A stretch of DNA of 40,682 nt from Candidatus Methylomirabilota bacterium. GTDB lineage: Bacteria > Methylomirabilota > Methylomirabilia > Methylomirabilales > 2-02-FULL-66-22. Each line of letters opens with the position of its first letter. Within the stretch, counting starts at the first letter, position 1. This document shows, one piece after another, positions 8,948 to 17,298 of this stretch. Where the stretch lies: NCBI GenBank assembly GCA_026387775.1, contig JAPLLC010000115.1, positions 1-40,682 of the forward strand, read 5' to 3'. The notes beneath the pieces were generated by a model. It was given only the letters and a program-made list of their open reading frames with translations. It had not been told where the DNA came from and did no database searches. Position numbers and translations under genes: made by a program.

Positions 8948-8966
8948 GTGACAATGCGATGACACA
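8948..8966 (-). promoter_or_regulatory. Pho box (PhoB site), proximal, upstream of the small ORF and pstS
   Basis: On the minus strand TGTCATCGCATTGTCACA contains two TGTCA half-sites exactly 11 bp apart (plus-strand TGACA at 8949-8953 and 8960-8964), the classical Pho-box geometry. A weaker third unit (CGTCGCA) follows at the same period. It sits 57 bp before the small ORF start. Confidence 0.6.
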
Positions 8967-9006
8967 CGAGTGAATTCTCCACGACGACCATTCAATCTAA
9001 AGGAGG

Positions 9007-9050
9007 AGGATAGGCGCGGAGGGTGACGGGGTGGTGACGGGGGAGTGACG
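9007..9050 (-). promoter_or_regulatory. Pho-box promoter of the pst block (three direct repeats plus -10)
   Basis: Read on the minus strand, CGTCAC occurs three times with exact 11-bp spacing (plus-strand TGAC at 9024, 9035 and 9046). A -10-like TATCCT (9007-9012) follows 11 nt after the last GTCA. No -35 box is needed in PhoB-activated promoters. The same 11-nt gap to the -10 occurs upstream of phoB, which supports both. It lies right after the phoR stop codon and points to the small ORF and pstSCAB-phoU. Confidence 0.6.
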
Positions 9051-9078
9051 TCTGCGTGAATTCGATGCCGAGCGGCCG

Positions 9079-10923
9079 TCAGGCCGATGGGGCCGGGAGC
9101 GGGGGACCGGCGGGGAGGGCGATGCGGACCTGGGTTCCCTCGCCCACCTTACTCTCGATGGACAGCGTGCCGCCGTGGGCGGCGACGAGGTGCTTCACGA
9201 TGGCCAGACCCAGACCGGTCCCGCCGAGCTCACGAGAGCGGGCCTTGTCCACGCGGTAGAATCGCTCGGTCAGGCGCGGCAGATCCTTCTGGGGGATGCC
9301 GATGCCCGTGTCGGTGACAACGATCTCCACGACCTGCGGAGGAGCCGGGGTGCCGGGGATCTGAAGAGAGGATTCCCCTGCGCCTCCGCCCCCCTGCGCC
9401 TCTGTCGGTGCCACGCGGGCGGTCACCGTGACGATGCCTTCTTCGGGCGTGTACTTGATGGCGTTGTCCACGAGGTTTACGAGGATCTGGACCAGGCGGT
9501 CGCGATCCCCCAGGACCGGGGGCAACTCCTCAGGGATAGCGGTAGAGAGATGGATGCGCTTCTTCTCGGCCTGGGACGTGAGAAGGGTCATCGTTTGACG
9601 CGCAAGCTCCAGGATGGAAACGGGCCGCAAGTGGAGCGGCGTCTTCTCCAGTTCGATGTTGGAAAGCTCCAGCAGGTCGTTGAGCAGGCGACCCAGCCGC
9701 TCCGAGTGGCGATGGATGATCTCCAGGAACTTCTGCGCGTTCTCCCGATCGGCGAAGCCGCCGTCCAGCAGGGTCTCGGCATAACCGCGAATGGCGGTGA
9801 GCGGCGTGCGCAGCTCGTGCGAGACGTTCAGCACGAACTCCATGCGCATCTCTTCCAGGCGCTTGAGCTGCGTGATGTCCCGGAGAGCCAGGACCGTGCC
9901 CTGCACGATCCCCTGCGCGTCCCGCATGGCCACGGCAGTCCCCGCCAGAATTCGCCGACGTGGGTGGACCAGGGTGATCTCGGCGCCGGCCCCGCCCTCC
10001 TGATGGATGGCCTTCTTGAGAAGATCGTCCATCTCATGGCTTCGGAGGACCTCCAAGGGAGTCCGGCCCAATGCCGCATCTCTTTGGAGACCGAGGAGCT
10101 TCTCGGCCGCCGGGTTCACCAGCGAGATGTGCCCGCCCGCGTCCAGGACCAGGAGGCCGTCGCCCATGCTTTCCATGATTGTCCGGGAGCGGTGACTCTC
10201 TTCTTCCAGGCGCTGCAAGATCCCCTTGACGTCGGCGGCCATGGCATTCAACGCGGTGGCGAGGTCCCCGAATTCGTCCCGGGATTCGATCGGGAGGCGA
10301 GGAGGCATCTGACCGCGGGAGACGCCACGAGCGAATTCGACCATCTGACGCAGTTGCCGCGCAATCCTCCGGGCCCACAGGATGGCGATGCCGGAGGCGA
10401 GGAGGAGCGAGAGCGCCGCGATAACCAGGAAGTCGCGACGGAACTGCAGGAATCCGTGGGCCACCTCCCCCAACGGGACGGAGAGACGAAGGATCAGCGG
10501 ACCGCCGCTTGCCGTGGGAACGCTCCGGGCGTAGTAGAGGAGATCCCGGTTCACGCTCCGGCTGGAGCGCATCGCTTGGCCGGTTCCCGTGGCCAGTGCA
10601 GCGACGACCTCGGGCCGGTCGCGGTGATTCTCCATCTGCGCCGAGGGCTCCTCGGAGTCGGCGAGGACCCGACCGTCCGGCGCGATCAGGGTGACTCGGG
10701 CCCTGGTCCTGACCGCGGCCAGCCGAGCCCAGGCGTCGCCAAGCAGAACACTTTCGGGAATATCGGCCTGCAGGAGAGCGGTCTGGGCCTCGAGGCGGGC
10801 AGCCACCTGCTTAACGATGGATTCTTCCTCTCGCCGTTCCAGATACAGACCGACCAGGGTCAAGCTGAAGAGAATCAGCAAGCAGGTGGTCAGAACGGAT
10901 TTTGCGGCAATCGTCAGACGCAT
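9079..10923 (-). CDS. phoR: PhoR-type phosphate sensor histidine kinase
   Basis: 614 residues. The membrane part has helices at about 7-27 and 165-184, bracketing an extracytoplasmic domain of some 135 residues. A HAMP segment (about 185-240), a PAS domain (about 245-350), the HisKA dimerisation helix with the phospho-accepting His369 in VSHELRTPL, and the ATPase domain follow (Asn487 in DNAIKYTPE, DTGIGIP, GGTGLGLAIVKH). Residues about 505-530 are a Gly/Pro-rich insertion in the ATPase domain. It phosphorylates PhoB under phosphate limitation. Its ATG lies inside the end of phoB (10-bp overlap), so the pair is translationally coupled. The large sensor domain is of the PhoR type seen in Gram-positives and many deep lineages, unlike the short E. 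coli form. Confidence 0.93.
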   Translation of the reverse strand: MRLTIAAKSVLTTCLLILFSLTLVGLYLERREEESIVKQVAARLEAQTALLQADIPESVLLGDAWARLAAVRTRARVTLIAPDGRVLADSEEPSAQMENHRDRPEVVAALATGTGQAMRSSRSVNRDLLYYARSVPTASGGPLILRLSVPLGEVAHGFLQFRRDFLVIAALSLLLASGIAILWARRIARQLRQMVEFARGVSRGQMPPRLPIESRDEFGDLATALNAMAADVKGILQRLEEESHRSRTIMESMGDGLLVLDAGGHISLVNPAAEKLLGLQRDAALGRTPLEVLRSHEMDDLLKKAIHQEGGAGAEITLVHPRRRILAGTAVAMRDAQGIVQGTVLALRDITQLKRLEEMRMEFVLNVSHELRTPLTAIRGYAETLLDGGFADRENAQKFLEIIHRHSERLGRLLNDLLELSNIELEKTPLHLRPVSILELARQTMTLLTSQAEKKRIHLSTAIPEELPPVLGDRDRLVQILVNLVDNAIKYTPEEGIVTVTARVAPTEAQGGGGAGESSLQIPGTPAPPQVVEIVVTDTGIGIPQKDLPRLTERFYRVDKARSRELGGTGLGLAIVKHLVAAHGGTLSIESKVGEGTQVRIALPAGPPLPAPSA

Positions 10924-11621
10924 TGGCTATTCTCATCCCGGCATTTGTAGCCGAGGCCGCGGATGGTCAAGATGAGTGTGGGCTTTCGGGGATCGTCCTC
11001 GACCTTTTCCCGCAGACGCCGGATATGCACGTCCACGGTGCGGGGCTCCACGAAGCGGTCCTGACCCCACACCTGGTCGAGGAGGTGTGTGCGCGTGAAG
11101 ACCCGGCCGCGGTGCCGGAGGAAGAACTCCAGCAACCGGAACTCCATCGCCGAGAGGTCAACGGCATGGTCTTCCTTGGTCACTTCGTGGCGGGTGGGGT
11201 CCAGGCGGAGGTTCCCGGCGCTCACCGGGGATTCATCGGGAGCGAGGGGGGCGTTGGTGCGTCGCAAAACGGCCTTGACCCGGGCCACCAGCTCGCGCGG
11301 GCTGAAAGGCTTGGGGACGTAATCGTCCGCGCCCATCTCCAACCCCACGATCCTGTCCACCTCCTCGGCCCTGGCCGTCAGCATGATGATTGGAATGGAC
11401 TGCGTGGCGCTGCTCGACCGAAGGCGACGGCAGATCTCCAGGCCATCCTTGCCGGGCAGCATAAGGTCGAGGATGATAAGATCCGGATGATCGCGGACGA
11501 TCAGCTCCAGCGCCTGCGTCCCGTTTCCCACCGTCCGCGCCGCGAAGCCTTCCTTCTCGAGATGGTACTTGACCAGCTCGGCGATGTCGGCTTCGTCTTC
11601 GACGATCAGAATGGTTTCCAT
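10914..11621 (-). CDS. phoB: PhoB-type response regulator
   Basis: 235 residues. The receiver domain (1-120) has the acidic pair EDE, phospho-acceptor Asp52 (LDLMLPG), the switch Thr in MLTAR and Lys in KPFSPRE. A winged-helix OmpR/PhoB output domain follows (about 135-230) with FRLLEFFLRHRGRVFTR and the recognition helix RTVDVHIRRLREK. It would bind the Pho boxes in this window. The ATG at 11621 is chosen because METILIVEDE is the canonical receiver start; GAGG precedes it. It is upstream of and overlapping phoR, and a Pho box precedes it, implying autoregulation. Confidence 0.95.
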   Translation of the reverse strand: METILIVEDEADIAELVKYHLEKEGFAARTVGNGTQALELIVRDHPDLIILDLMLPGKDGLEICRRLRSSSATQSIPIIMLTARAEEVDRIVGLEMGADDYVPKPFSPRELVARVKAVLRRTNAPLAPDESPVSAGNLRLDPTRHEVTKEDHAVDLSAMEFRLLEFFLRHRGRVFTRTHLLDQVWGQDRFVEPRTVDVHIRRLREKVEDDPRKPTLILTIRGLGYKCRDENSQCV

Positions 11622-11761
11622 GGGGCGTAACACCTCGATAGGCGGTCGCTCGTCCACCGCTCTCGATCTCGGCTCCGCACCAGGTGGGGTGCGAACGGAT
11701 CATACGGAGGAATGCCCCGTTGCCGCAAGGGTATTCCTGAGGAGTGGGATTCAATCGCAAG

Positions 11762-11796
11762 AGAATACGAACGGGTTGTTACAGGATGATGACACG
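11762..11796 (-). promoter_or_regulatory. Pho-box promoter of phoBR
   Basis: On the minus strand TGTCATCATCCTGTAAC holds TGTCA and TGTAA exactly 11 bp apart (plus-strand 11790-11794 and 11779-11783). TATTCT (11762-11767) follows 11 nt after the second half-site, the same layout as at 9007-9050. The leader to the phoB ATG is about 135 nt. An alternative, weaker TTGCGG-18-TATGAT pair lies at 11699-11728 and could be a basal promoter. Confidence 0.55.
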
Positions 11797-12333
11797 GGGG
11801 GCCGGAATACGGATGCAATCAGGGCGTGGCGAGGTCTGCTTTGGGCTTGGCGAGAATCAGGGCGAGTTCCATCCGTAGCATTGCGATGCACGCCTGCGGT
11901 TCAAACATCAATTGACTCCAACTGAAGCTTCCGTCTGGCAGCCACCGAATCCATATTGTCGGATGTATGTGAGATGTTCTGGCGAGCGCACGATGGCGAC
12001 GAGACCGTATTCGTGCGCCCATTCGATCCTCTGTCTCTCCTCGATGGTACTAAGCGCCACCGTTGAGTCTTCGACGGCCGTCGATAGCTTTGAAGACTTT
12101 GTTCTGGTCGGCATCGCTGCCGGCGTATGGGTAAAGAACGAATGCCCCGACTGTTCGCTGTATCGCGCGGCGGTAGCCAAGATCCCACACGGCGGATTCC
12201 GGTGAGGCATTATTGCCCCGGCGAGAATCAAAGGATGACGCATTCGCCATCACCAGCGACTATCTGGTGGTCGGCAGTCAGACCGAAGGCGAGGCTTCCA
12301 TCCATCCGGCATACTGCAAACCGCGGATGACTG
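11797..12333. other. Stretch without a recognisable gene
   Basis: This stretch between the phoB promoter and the sugar-cluster promoter has lower GC than its surroundings. The longest frames (about 90-110 codons on either strand) show no family pattern, no good ribosome-binding site and biased composition. One minus-strand frame (11908-12243) includes a plausible protein-like stretch (EERQRIEWAHEYGLVAIVR), so it may hold a decayed gene, but nothing can be named. Confidence 0.4.
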
Positions 12334-12363
12334 TTGACATCGCGAGCGGCTCTGCGGTATGGT
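12334..12363 (+). promoter_or_regulatory. Sigma70-like promoter of the sugar cluster
   Basis: TTGACA (12334-12339, perfect) is separated by 18 bp from TATGGT (12358-12363). The predicted transcription start falls near 12370, just before a LacI-type operator and about 70 bp before the GH4 gene. Confidence 0.6.
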
Positions 12364-12372
12364 TTGCACGCT

Positions 12373-12388
12373 GGGAAAACGATTTACC
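12373..12388 (+). promoter_or_regulatory. LacI-family operator over the transcription start
   Basis: GGGAAAACGATTTACC is an imperfect palindrome around a central CG (6 of 8 base pairs match), the form recognised by LacI/GalR-family repressors. It lies immediately downstream of the -10 box, a repressing position, and the cluster itself encodes a (broken) LacI-family protein. Confidence 0.5.
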
Positions 12389-12439
12389 GACATCCGATTC
12401 TCGTGCGACCGGATCGATGTGGAGGGGGAGGGGGCCGGC

Positions 12440-13765
12440 ATGAAGATCACCTTTGTTGGCGGAGGCAGTCTGGTCTGGGGAACGATGCTGCTGACGGATC
12501 TGGCGCTGTCGCGGCCGCTCCACGGGGCTATGATTGTGCTGCAAGACGTGGATCAGGCCGCCCTGGACCTCATGGCCGGTATGGCGCGCAAGATCTCGGA
12601 GCAGGCAGGCGCCGGCTTTCGGATAGAGGCGACCACGGACCTGGCGGCGGCGGTCCCGGGCGCCAGCTTCGTGATCGACTCCGTGGGGATCGGCGGGTTG
12701 GAGGCGATGCGAGCGGATCTGGAGATTCCTGCCCGGTATGGCGTGGCCCAGCCCGTGGGCTGCAACGTCGGTCCCGGTGGGATCATCCGGGCGCTGCGCC
12801 ACATCCCGCACATCCTTACCGTCTGCCGGACCATGGAGACCGCCTGCCCCGATGCCTGGCTGCTCATCCTCACCAACCCCTTGACTCAGTTGACCCGAGC
12901 CGCCACCCGGGAGTCCGGCGTCAAGACCATCGGACTCTGCCACGAGATGCTTTACTCCCGGTACCGGATCGCCCAGGGTCTCGGGGTCGCCCCGGAATCC
13001 CTGTGGTTCCGGGCGGGCGGCATCAACCACCTCCCCTGGATCACCGAAATGCGGATCGGGGACCAGGACGGTTTCACCTTCCTGCGGAAATGGCTGGCCG
13101 AGCACAGCGCCCTCCGGTATGCCAAGGAGGGGCTCCTGAACACTTGTGACAGCGTCTTCGAGGACCGGCACGCGGTGAAGTTCAGCCTCTTCGAAGCCTA
13201 CGGGGTCCTGGCGGGGGGCGGGGCTCGCCACGTGGCGGAGTTTTATCCGCACTTCATCCGGCGCGAGACCAACTGGGGCCTGGATTACGGCGTGGAGCTC
13301 ACCACCGTCGACCATCGCCTGGAGCGCCATGCCCGGGAGCGAAACCGTCTGCTGCGTTGTCTCCGGGGTGAGGAGCCGCTTCCCATCGAACACTCCATCG
13401 AGGAGGTGGCGGAACTCGTGGCCGCCCTGAGTGGCGGCCCGGCCGGGCGATTCATCGTCAACCTGCCGAACCAGGGGCAGGTGCCCAATCTCCCGACCGG
13501 CGCCGTGGTGGAGTGTTATGCCGGGATCGACGGCTGGGGAGTCCACCCCGAGTTCATCGGCCCGCTGCCCCACGGGCCTGCCGAGGTCTGTCTGAGCCAT
13601 CTGGCCGAACAGGAGTTGACCGTGGATGCCGGGATCCGAGGCGATCGACACACCGCTCTTCAGGCCCTCCTGATGGACCCAGCGATCCAGACCTGGTCCA
13701 ACGCCCGGCCGATGCTGGAAGAGATGCTGAAGGCCACCGAAGCCTATCTGCCGCAGTTCCGGTAG
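12440..13765 (+). CDS. Glycoside hydrolase family 4 protein (NAD-dependent alpha-glycosidase/galacturonidase)
   Basis: 441 residues. GH4 enzymes use NAD and a divalent metal to oxidise the sugar at C3, eliminate the aglycone and reduce again. Seen here are the Rossmann loop FVGGGSLVWG at residues 5-14, an NPLTQLTRA motif (146-154), and the metal-binding Cys167 (GLCHEM) and His197 (GINHLPWI), which are the conserved GH4 pair. The ATG at 12440 is chosen because the Rossmann strand starts there and GGAGGGGGAGGGG precedes it. It is first in the cluster, after the promoter and operator. Substrate (alpha-glucoside, galactoside or galacturonide) cannot be told from sequence. It has no signal peptide, so it acts on imported sugars. 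Confidence 0.88.
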   Translation: MKITFVGGGSLVWGTMLLTDLALSRPLHGAMIVLQDVDQAALDLMAGMARKISEQAGAGFRIEATTDLAAAVPGASFVIDSVGIGGLEAMRADLEIPARYGVAQPVGCNVGPGGIIRALRHIPHILTVCRTMETACPDAWLLILTNPLTQLTRAATRESGVKTIGLCHEMLYSRYRIAQGLGVAPESLWFRAGGINHLPWITEMRIGDQDGFTFLRKWLAEHSALRYAKEGLLNTCDSVFEDRHAVKFSLFEAYGVLAGGGARHVAEFYPHFIRRETNWGLDYGVELTTVDHRLERHARERNRLLRCLRGEEPLPIEHSIEEVAELVAALSGGPAGRFIVNLPNQGQVPNLPTGAVVECYAGIDGWGVHPEFIGPLPHGPAEVCLSHLAEQELTVDAGIRGDRHTALQALLMDPAIQTWSNARPMLEEMLKATEAYLPQFR

Positions 13766-13775
13766 GGCGCGAGAG

Positions 13776-14923
13776 ATGAGCCGACCGACGATCCGGGATG
13801 TGGCGCGCCGCGCCGGGGTGTCCCCCGGCGTCGTGTCCCACGTGATCAACGAGAACCCTGCGCACGTCGGCGAGGCCACCCGGCGCCGGGTGAAGGCCGT
13901 GATCGCCGAGATCGGTTATCGCCCCTCCGGTGTGGCGAAGAGTCTCCGGCGGCGCCACGCCCGGACCCTGGGTCTCGGGATCTGCGACGCCACTAGCGCA
14001 TCCCTCCTCCCTGCGGTGTATCCGGGCTTTCCCGGCGGCGCCACACCCGGACCCTGGGTCTCGTGATCTGCGACGCCACTAGCGCTCTTTTCGCCCCGGT
14101 GGCGCGCGGTGTGGAGGCCGTGGCCAGCCGCGCGGGCTACCAGGTGCTGCTTGTCCACGCTCCGGATCCCGCGGCCGAGCGGGAAGCCCTGGCCGTCCTG
14201 GCCGCCCATCCGGTCGAGGGTGTGATCATCATGGCCGTGTCTACGCGGCAGAAAGCCCTGTACTTGGCGGAGGCCGGGGAGCTGCCGATCGCGGTCATCA
14301 ATCGCTACGGGGTGGCCGCTCGCTTCACGCGGATCCTCTGGGATGACCGGGCCGGGGCCCGCCTGGCGGTCGATCATCTCTTCGGGCTCGGCCATACGCG
14401 CATCGGCTTTATCGGGGGCCCGGACGCGGGGCCGGCGGCACGCCTCTCGGCGATCCGGAGGTTGGAGGGGTTTCGCGCGGCTCACCGGGTGTCGGGAATC
14501 CCGCTCGCCGAACGCGCGATTGTTTCCGGGGATTATTCGGTTGAGGCGGGCGTAAGCGGCGCGGAGCGATTGTGCCGCCTGGCGCGGCGCCCGACGGCAA
14601 TCGTCGCCTCCAATGACACCATGGCCATGGGGGCGCTTCGCGGCATTCTCGATTCCGACCTGCGCTGCCCGGAGGACGTTGCCGTGGTTGGGATAGGGGA
14701 CCCCCCCTTTATGGCCTTCGCCCATCCCCCTCTCACGACGGTGGCGCTGCCGGTCGAAGAGGCGGGGGCGCGGGCGGCGGAGTGTATCCTGGAGCAGGTT
14801 GAGGACCCGGACGAGAGACCGCGGACCGAGGTCCTCCCTTGCCGTCTCGTCGTCCGCGCGTCATGCAGGGCGGCGAGCCTTCCGAGTGATCGTATGGTTC
14901 CACGCGCCGGAAGGAGCCTGTGA
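13776..14923 (+). pseudogene. LacI-family repressor, frameshifted by an 86-bp duplication
   Basis: The first frame (13776-14066) codes a perfect LacI helix-turn-helix (TIRDVARRAGVSPGVVSHVIN) and hinge (IGYRPSGVAKSLRR), then reads out of frame. The second frame (from GTG 14063) codes the whole sugar-binding/dimerisation domain to 14923. Between them a 54-bp segment is present twice (13946-13999 and 14032-14085, two mismatches, offset 86 bp). Removing 86 bp rejoins the frames exactly and gives 353 residues, a normal LacI length, with a seamless RTLGLVICDATSALFAPVARG junction. The gene starts 10 bp after GH4. As it stands, only separate DNA-binding and effector fragments can be made, so the cluster may be constitutive, unless the repeat contracts in some cells or is an assembly error. 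Confidence 0.88.
13946..14085. repeat. Direct repeat (2 x 54 bp, offset 86 bp) inside the lacI-type gene
   Basis: Copy one is 13946-13999 and copy two 14032-14085, with 2 differences. The 32 bp between them are unique and do not code anything LacI-like. The spacing (86, not a multiple of 3) breaks the reading frame. Recombination between copies would restore the gene. Confidence 0.9.
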
Positions 14924-15038
14924 TGAAGTGACCTGTGCTCACTCGTGGGACACGCGAGGTGTCGTCCCGCCCGGTGCGGCGGGCGCGCGGTGAGTCTTCT
15001 GAAACATGTTGAGAGCCCGAGGATGGGCGGAGGGTGCC

Positions 15039-16289
15039 ATGAGACATCGAGGAGTGGGGATCCTGCTGCTGGTGGCGGGGCTGCTCATCGCGGCGGTCGG
15101 TCAGGCCGACGCCCAGGTGCAGACCCTGCGCTTCCTCTGGTTCACGGACGGCCCGGATCGGCCGGCCATCGAGGGACTGGTCAAGAGATTCAACGACACC
15201 AACCCGGACGTCAAGATCGAGTTCTCGATCGTGCCGTTCGCCGAGCTGAATCAGCTCCTCGTGACGCAGGCCTCCGCGGGGCAGGCGCCTGACCTGGCTC
15301 GCGTCAGCGAGCCCTACCGATTCTTCCAGTACGCGCTGGACCTGCGTCCGCACCTCAAGAACGCCGGCTTCGCCAAGGAGTTCCTGGACGAGCCGATGAA
15401 GATGGTGCTCGGCCAGGGCGGGGAGGTGTACGGCATCCCGCACGACCTGACGATGAACGGGCCCTTCGTCAACCTCAGCCTGTTCAAGAAGGCGGGCGTG
15501 GAGCTCCCGAAGAGCGACCGGGCCACCTGGGAGGAGTGGATGGACGCGGCCGCCAAGGTGCGGAAGGCCACCGGTGTCCCCTTTGGCGCCGCCGTGGACC
15601 GCAGCGGGCATCGGCTGGACGGCTTCATCCAGTCCTACGGGGGCGGCTTCTTCACCCCGGATGGGAAGGACGTCCGCATCAGCAGTCCGGAGACCAAGAA
15701 GGCCATCGAGGCGTTCGTCAAGTTCCACAAGGACGGCACCATGCCGCTGGACATCTGGGCCGGCGGCACGGGCTACGTCGGCGCCAACCAGCAGTTCGTG
15801 AACGGCCAGCTGGTCTATTACCTCTCCGGGAACTGGCAGGTAGCCCAGTTCAATGATGCCATCGGCACCAAGTTCGAGTGGAAGGCGGTCCCGAACGGCT
15901 ATAACGCCCAGGCCGGCGGCATGCCGGGCGGCAAATTCCTGATCGCCTTCAAGAACACGAAGATTCCGGACAAGGTCGCCCGGTTGATGGAGTTCTTGGG
16001 CAGCGCCGACGCCATGAGCGAGTACTCCGCCAAGGCGATGTTCCTCCCCACCCGGAAGGACCTCGTCCGGCAGGGCATCAACTTCCCCGCCCGGAAAGAC
16101 GACATGAACCTGTTCGTCAAGGGCATCGGCACGCTGCCGCAGTCCGCTTACGTGGACAACTACAACCTGCGGTTCGGGCCGATTGCCAACGAGGTCCGCG
16201 ACCGCGTGACCCAGGCGATCGTCGGCGAACTCGGCGTCGACAAGGCGCTGGAGATGGCCCAGGCCAAGGCGAAGGACTTGATGAAGTAG
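15039..16289 (+). CDS. Sugar ABC transporter substrate-binding protein (family 1)
   Basis: 416 residues with a Sec signal peptide (RHRGVGILLLVAGLLIAAVG, cleavage near ADAQ). The mature part follows the MalE/UgpB-type pattern: FLWFTDGPDRPAIEGLVKRFN at the N-terminus, a QAPDLARVSE segment, a GIPHDLTMNGPFVN hinge and a C-terminal KFLIAF...EFLGSADA region. It would capture an oligosaccharide or glycoside in the periplasm and hand it to the two permeases that follow. The ATG at 15039 has GGAGGG upstream and begins the signal peptide. The substrate is unknown; the GH4 and oxidoreductase neighbours suggest a glycoside. Confidence 0.9.
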   Translation: MRHRGVGILLLVAGLLIAAVGQADAQVQTLRFLWFTDGPDRPAIEGLVKRFNDTNPDVKIEFSIVPFAELNQLLVTQASAGQAPDLARVSEPYRFFQYALDLRPHLKNAGFAKEFLDEPMKMVLGQGGEVYGIPHDLTMNGPFVNLSLFKKAGVELPKSDRATWEEWMDAAAKVRKATGVPFGAAVDRSGHRLDGFIQSYGGGFFTPDGKDVRISSPETKKAIEAFVKFHKDGTMPLDIWAGGTGYVGANQQFVNGQLVYYLSGNWQVAQFNDAIGTKFEWKAVPNGYNAQAGGMPGGKFLIAFKNTKIPDKVARLMEFLGSADAMSEYSAKAMFLPTRKDLVRQGINFPARKDDMNLFVKGIGTLPQSAYVDNYNLRFGPIANEVRDRVTQAIVGELGVDKALEMAQAKAKDLMK

Positions 16290-16299
16290 TCTTCCCCTC

Positions 16300-16366
16300 G
16301 GGCCGCCGCGCGGCCCGCCCTCCGGAAAGCGCGCAGGCCCCGTCCGCTTCTGCGGACGGGGCCTGC
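16300..16366 (+). terminator. Two strong hairpins between binding protein and permease
   Basis: GGGCCGC/GCGGCCC (16300-16316) is followed by a perfect 15-bp stem, GCAGGCCCCGTCCGC with loop TTCT (16333-16366). There is no T tract. In malE-malF-type operons such structures protect the binding-protein mRNA and lower permease expression; the same role is inferred here. Confidence 0.65.
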
Positions 16367-16402
16367 GTCGGAGGGTAGAAGGTGCTCCGAAAAGAGGGTT
16401 TC

Positions 16403-17284
16403 ATGAAGAAGGTCAGCCCCGGCCAGTCCATGCTGGCGCCATACCTGTTCCTCGCGCCTAACCTGGCGGTGTTCGTGATCTTCATCATCATCCCGGCAGG
16501 CTACAACTTCTACCTGAGCCTGTTTCGGACGTCCCCCTTTCGGCTGCCGGCGTTCGTCGGCGCGGACAATTTCCGCTACCTCCTCCAGCAGGACGATCTC
16601 TTCTGGCGCGCCATCTGGAATATCGGCATCTTCGTGGTCGGCGACGTGACGCTGCTGACGGGCTTCTCGGTCCTGATCGGCGTGCTGCTCAACCAGGACA
16701 TTCGCTGCCGCGGCTTCTTCCGGAGCGCGTTCTTCTACCCCGTGCTCCTCTCCCCGGTCGTCGTGGCGCTGGTCTGGCAGTGGATCCTCAACAGCCAGTT
16801 CGGCGCCCTGAACGCCATCCTCCAGACCGTCGGCCTTCCCCGGCAGCCGTGGCTGCTCAAGCCCAACTGGGGGATGTTCTGGGTCATCTTCGTCCACGTC
16901 TGGGCCACCCTTGGCTTCTTCGCCCTGATCGTGCTGGCCGGGCTGCAATCCATCCCCCCGGCTCTCTACGAGGCGGCCCTGATCGATGGCGCGGGCCGGT
17001 GGGCAGGCTTCCGCCACGTCACCTTGCCCCTGCTGATGCCGTCACTGATGGTTGTCCTCATTCTGAGTATGGTCCGCAGCTTTGAGGTCTTCGACCACGT
17101 GTATGTCTTGACCGGGGGCGGCCCGGGGACCGCGACGCTCATGATCGTGCAGTTCATCTACCGCGCCGCGTTCCAGCTCGATCAAGCGGGGCTGGCCGCC
17201 GCCGCCTCGCTGATACTGTTCCTGGTCATATTCTCTCTCACCGTCTTCCAGTATCTCCTGGGTCGGCGGCGGGAGACGATCTGA
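16403..17284 (+). CDS. Sugar ABC transporter permease (MalF/UgpA type)
   Basis: 293 residues with six predicted membrane helices (first: YLFLAPNLAVFVIFIIIP). The cytoplasmic coupling loop reads YEAALIDGAGRWAGFRHVTLPLLMP (about residues 195-220), the EAA motif that contacts the ATPase. The periplasmic-side signature VLTGGGPGTAT is typical of this permease class. The ATG at 16403 is preferred to a GTG 21 nt upstream because GAGGG lies 5 nt before it. It is followed 14 nt later by its partner permease. Confidence 0.92.
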   Translation: MKKVSPGQSMLAPYLFLAPNLAVFVIFIIIPAGYNFYLSLFRTSPFRLPAFVGADNFRYLLQQDDLFWRAIWNIGIFVVGDVTLLTGFSVLIGVLLNQDIRCRGFFRSAFFYPVLLSPVVVALVWQWILNSQFGALNAILQTVGLPRQPWLLKPNWGMFWVIFVHVWATLGFFALIVLAGLQSIPPALYEAALIDGAGRWAGFRHVTLPLLMPSLMVVLILSMVRSFEVFDHVYVLTGGGPGTATLMIVQFIYRAAFQLDQAGLAAAASLILFLVIFSLTVFQYLLGRRRETI

Positions 17285-17298
17285 AAGGACCTTGCTCG

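Noticed and set aside
11912-12205. 97-codon plus-strand ORF
   Set aside because: No ribosome-binding site, no family pattern, and overlapping frames on the other strand are equally plausible.
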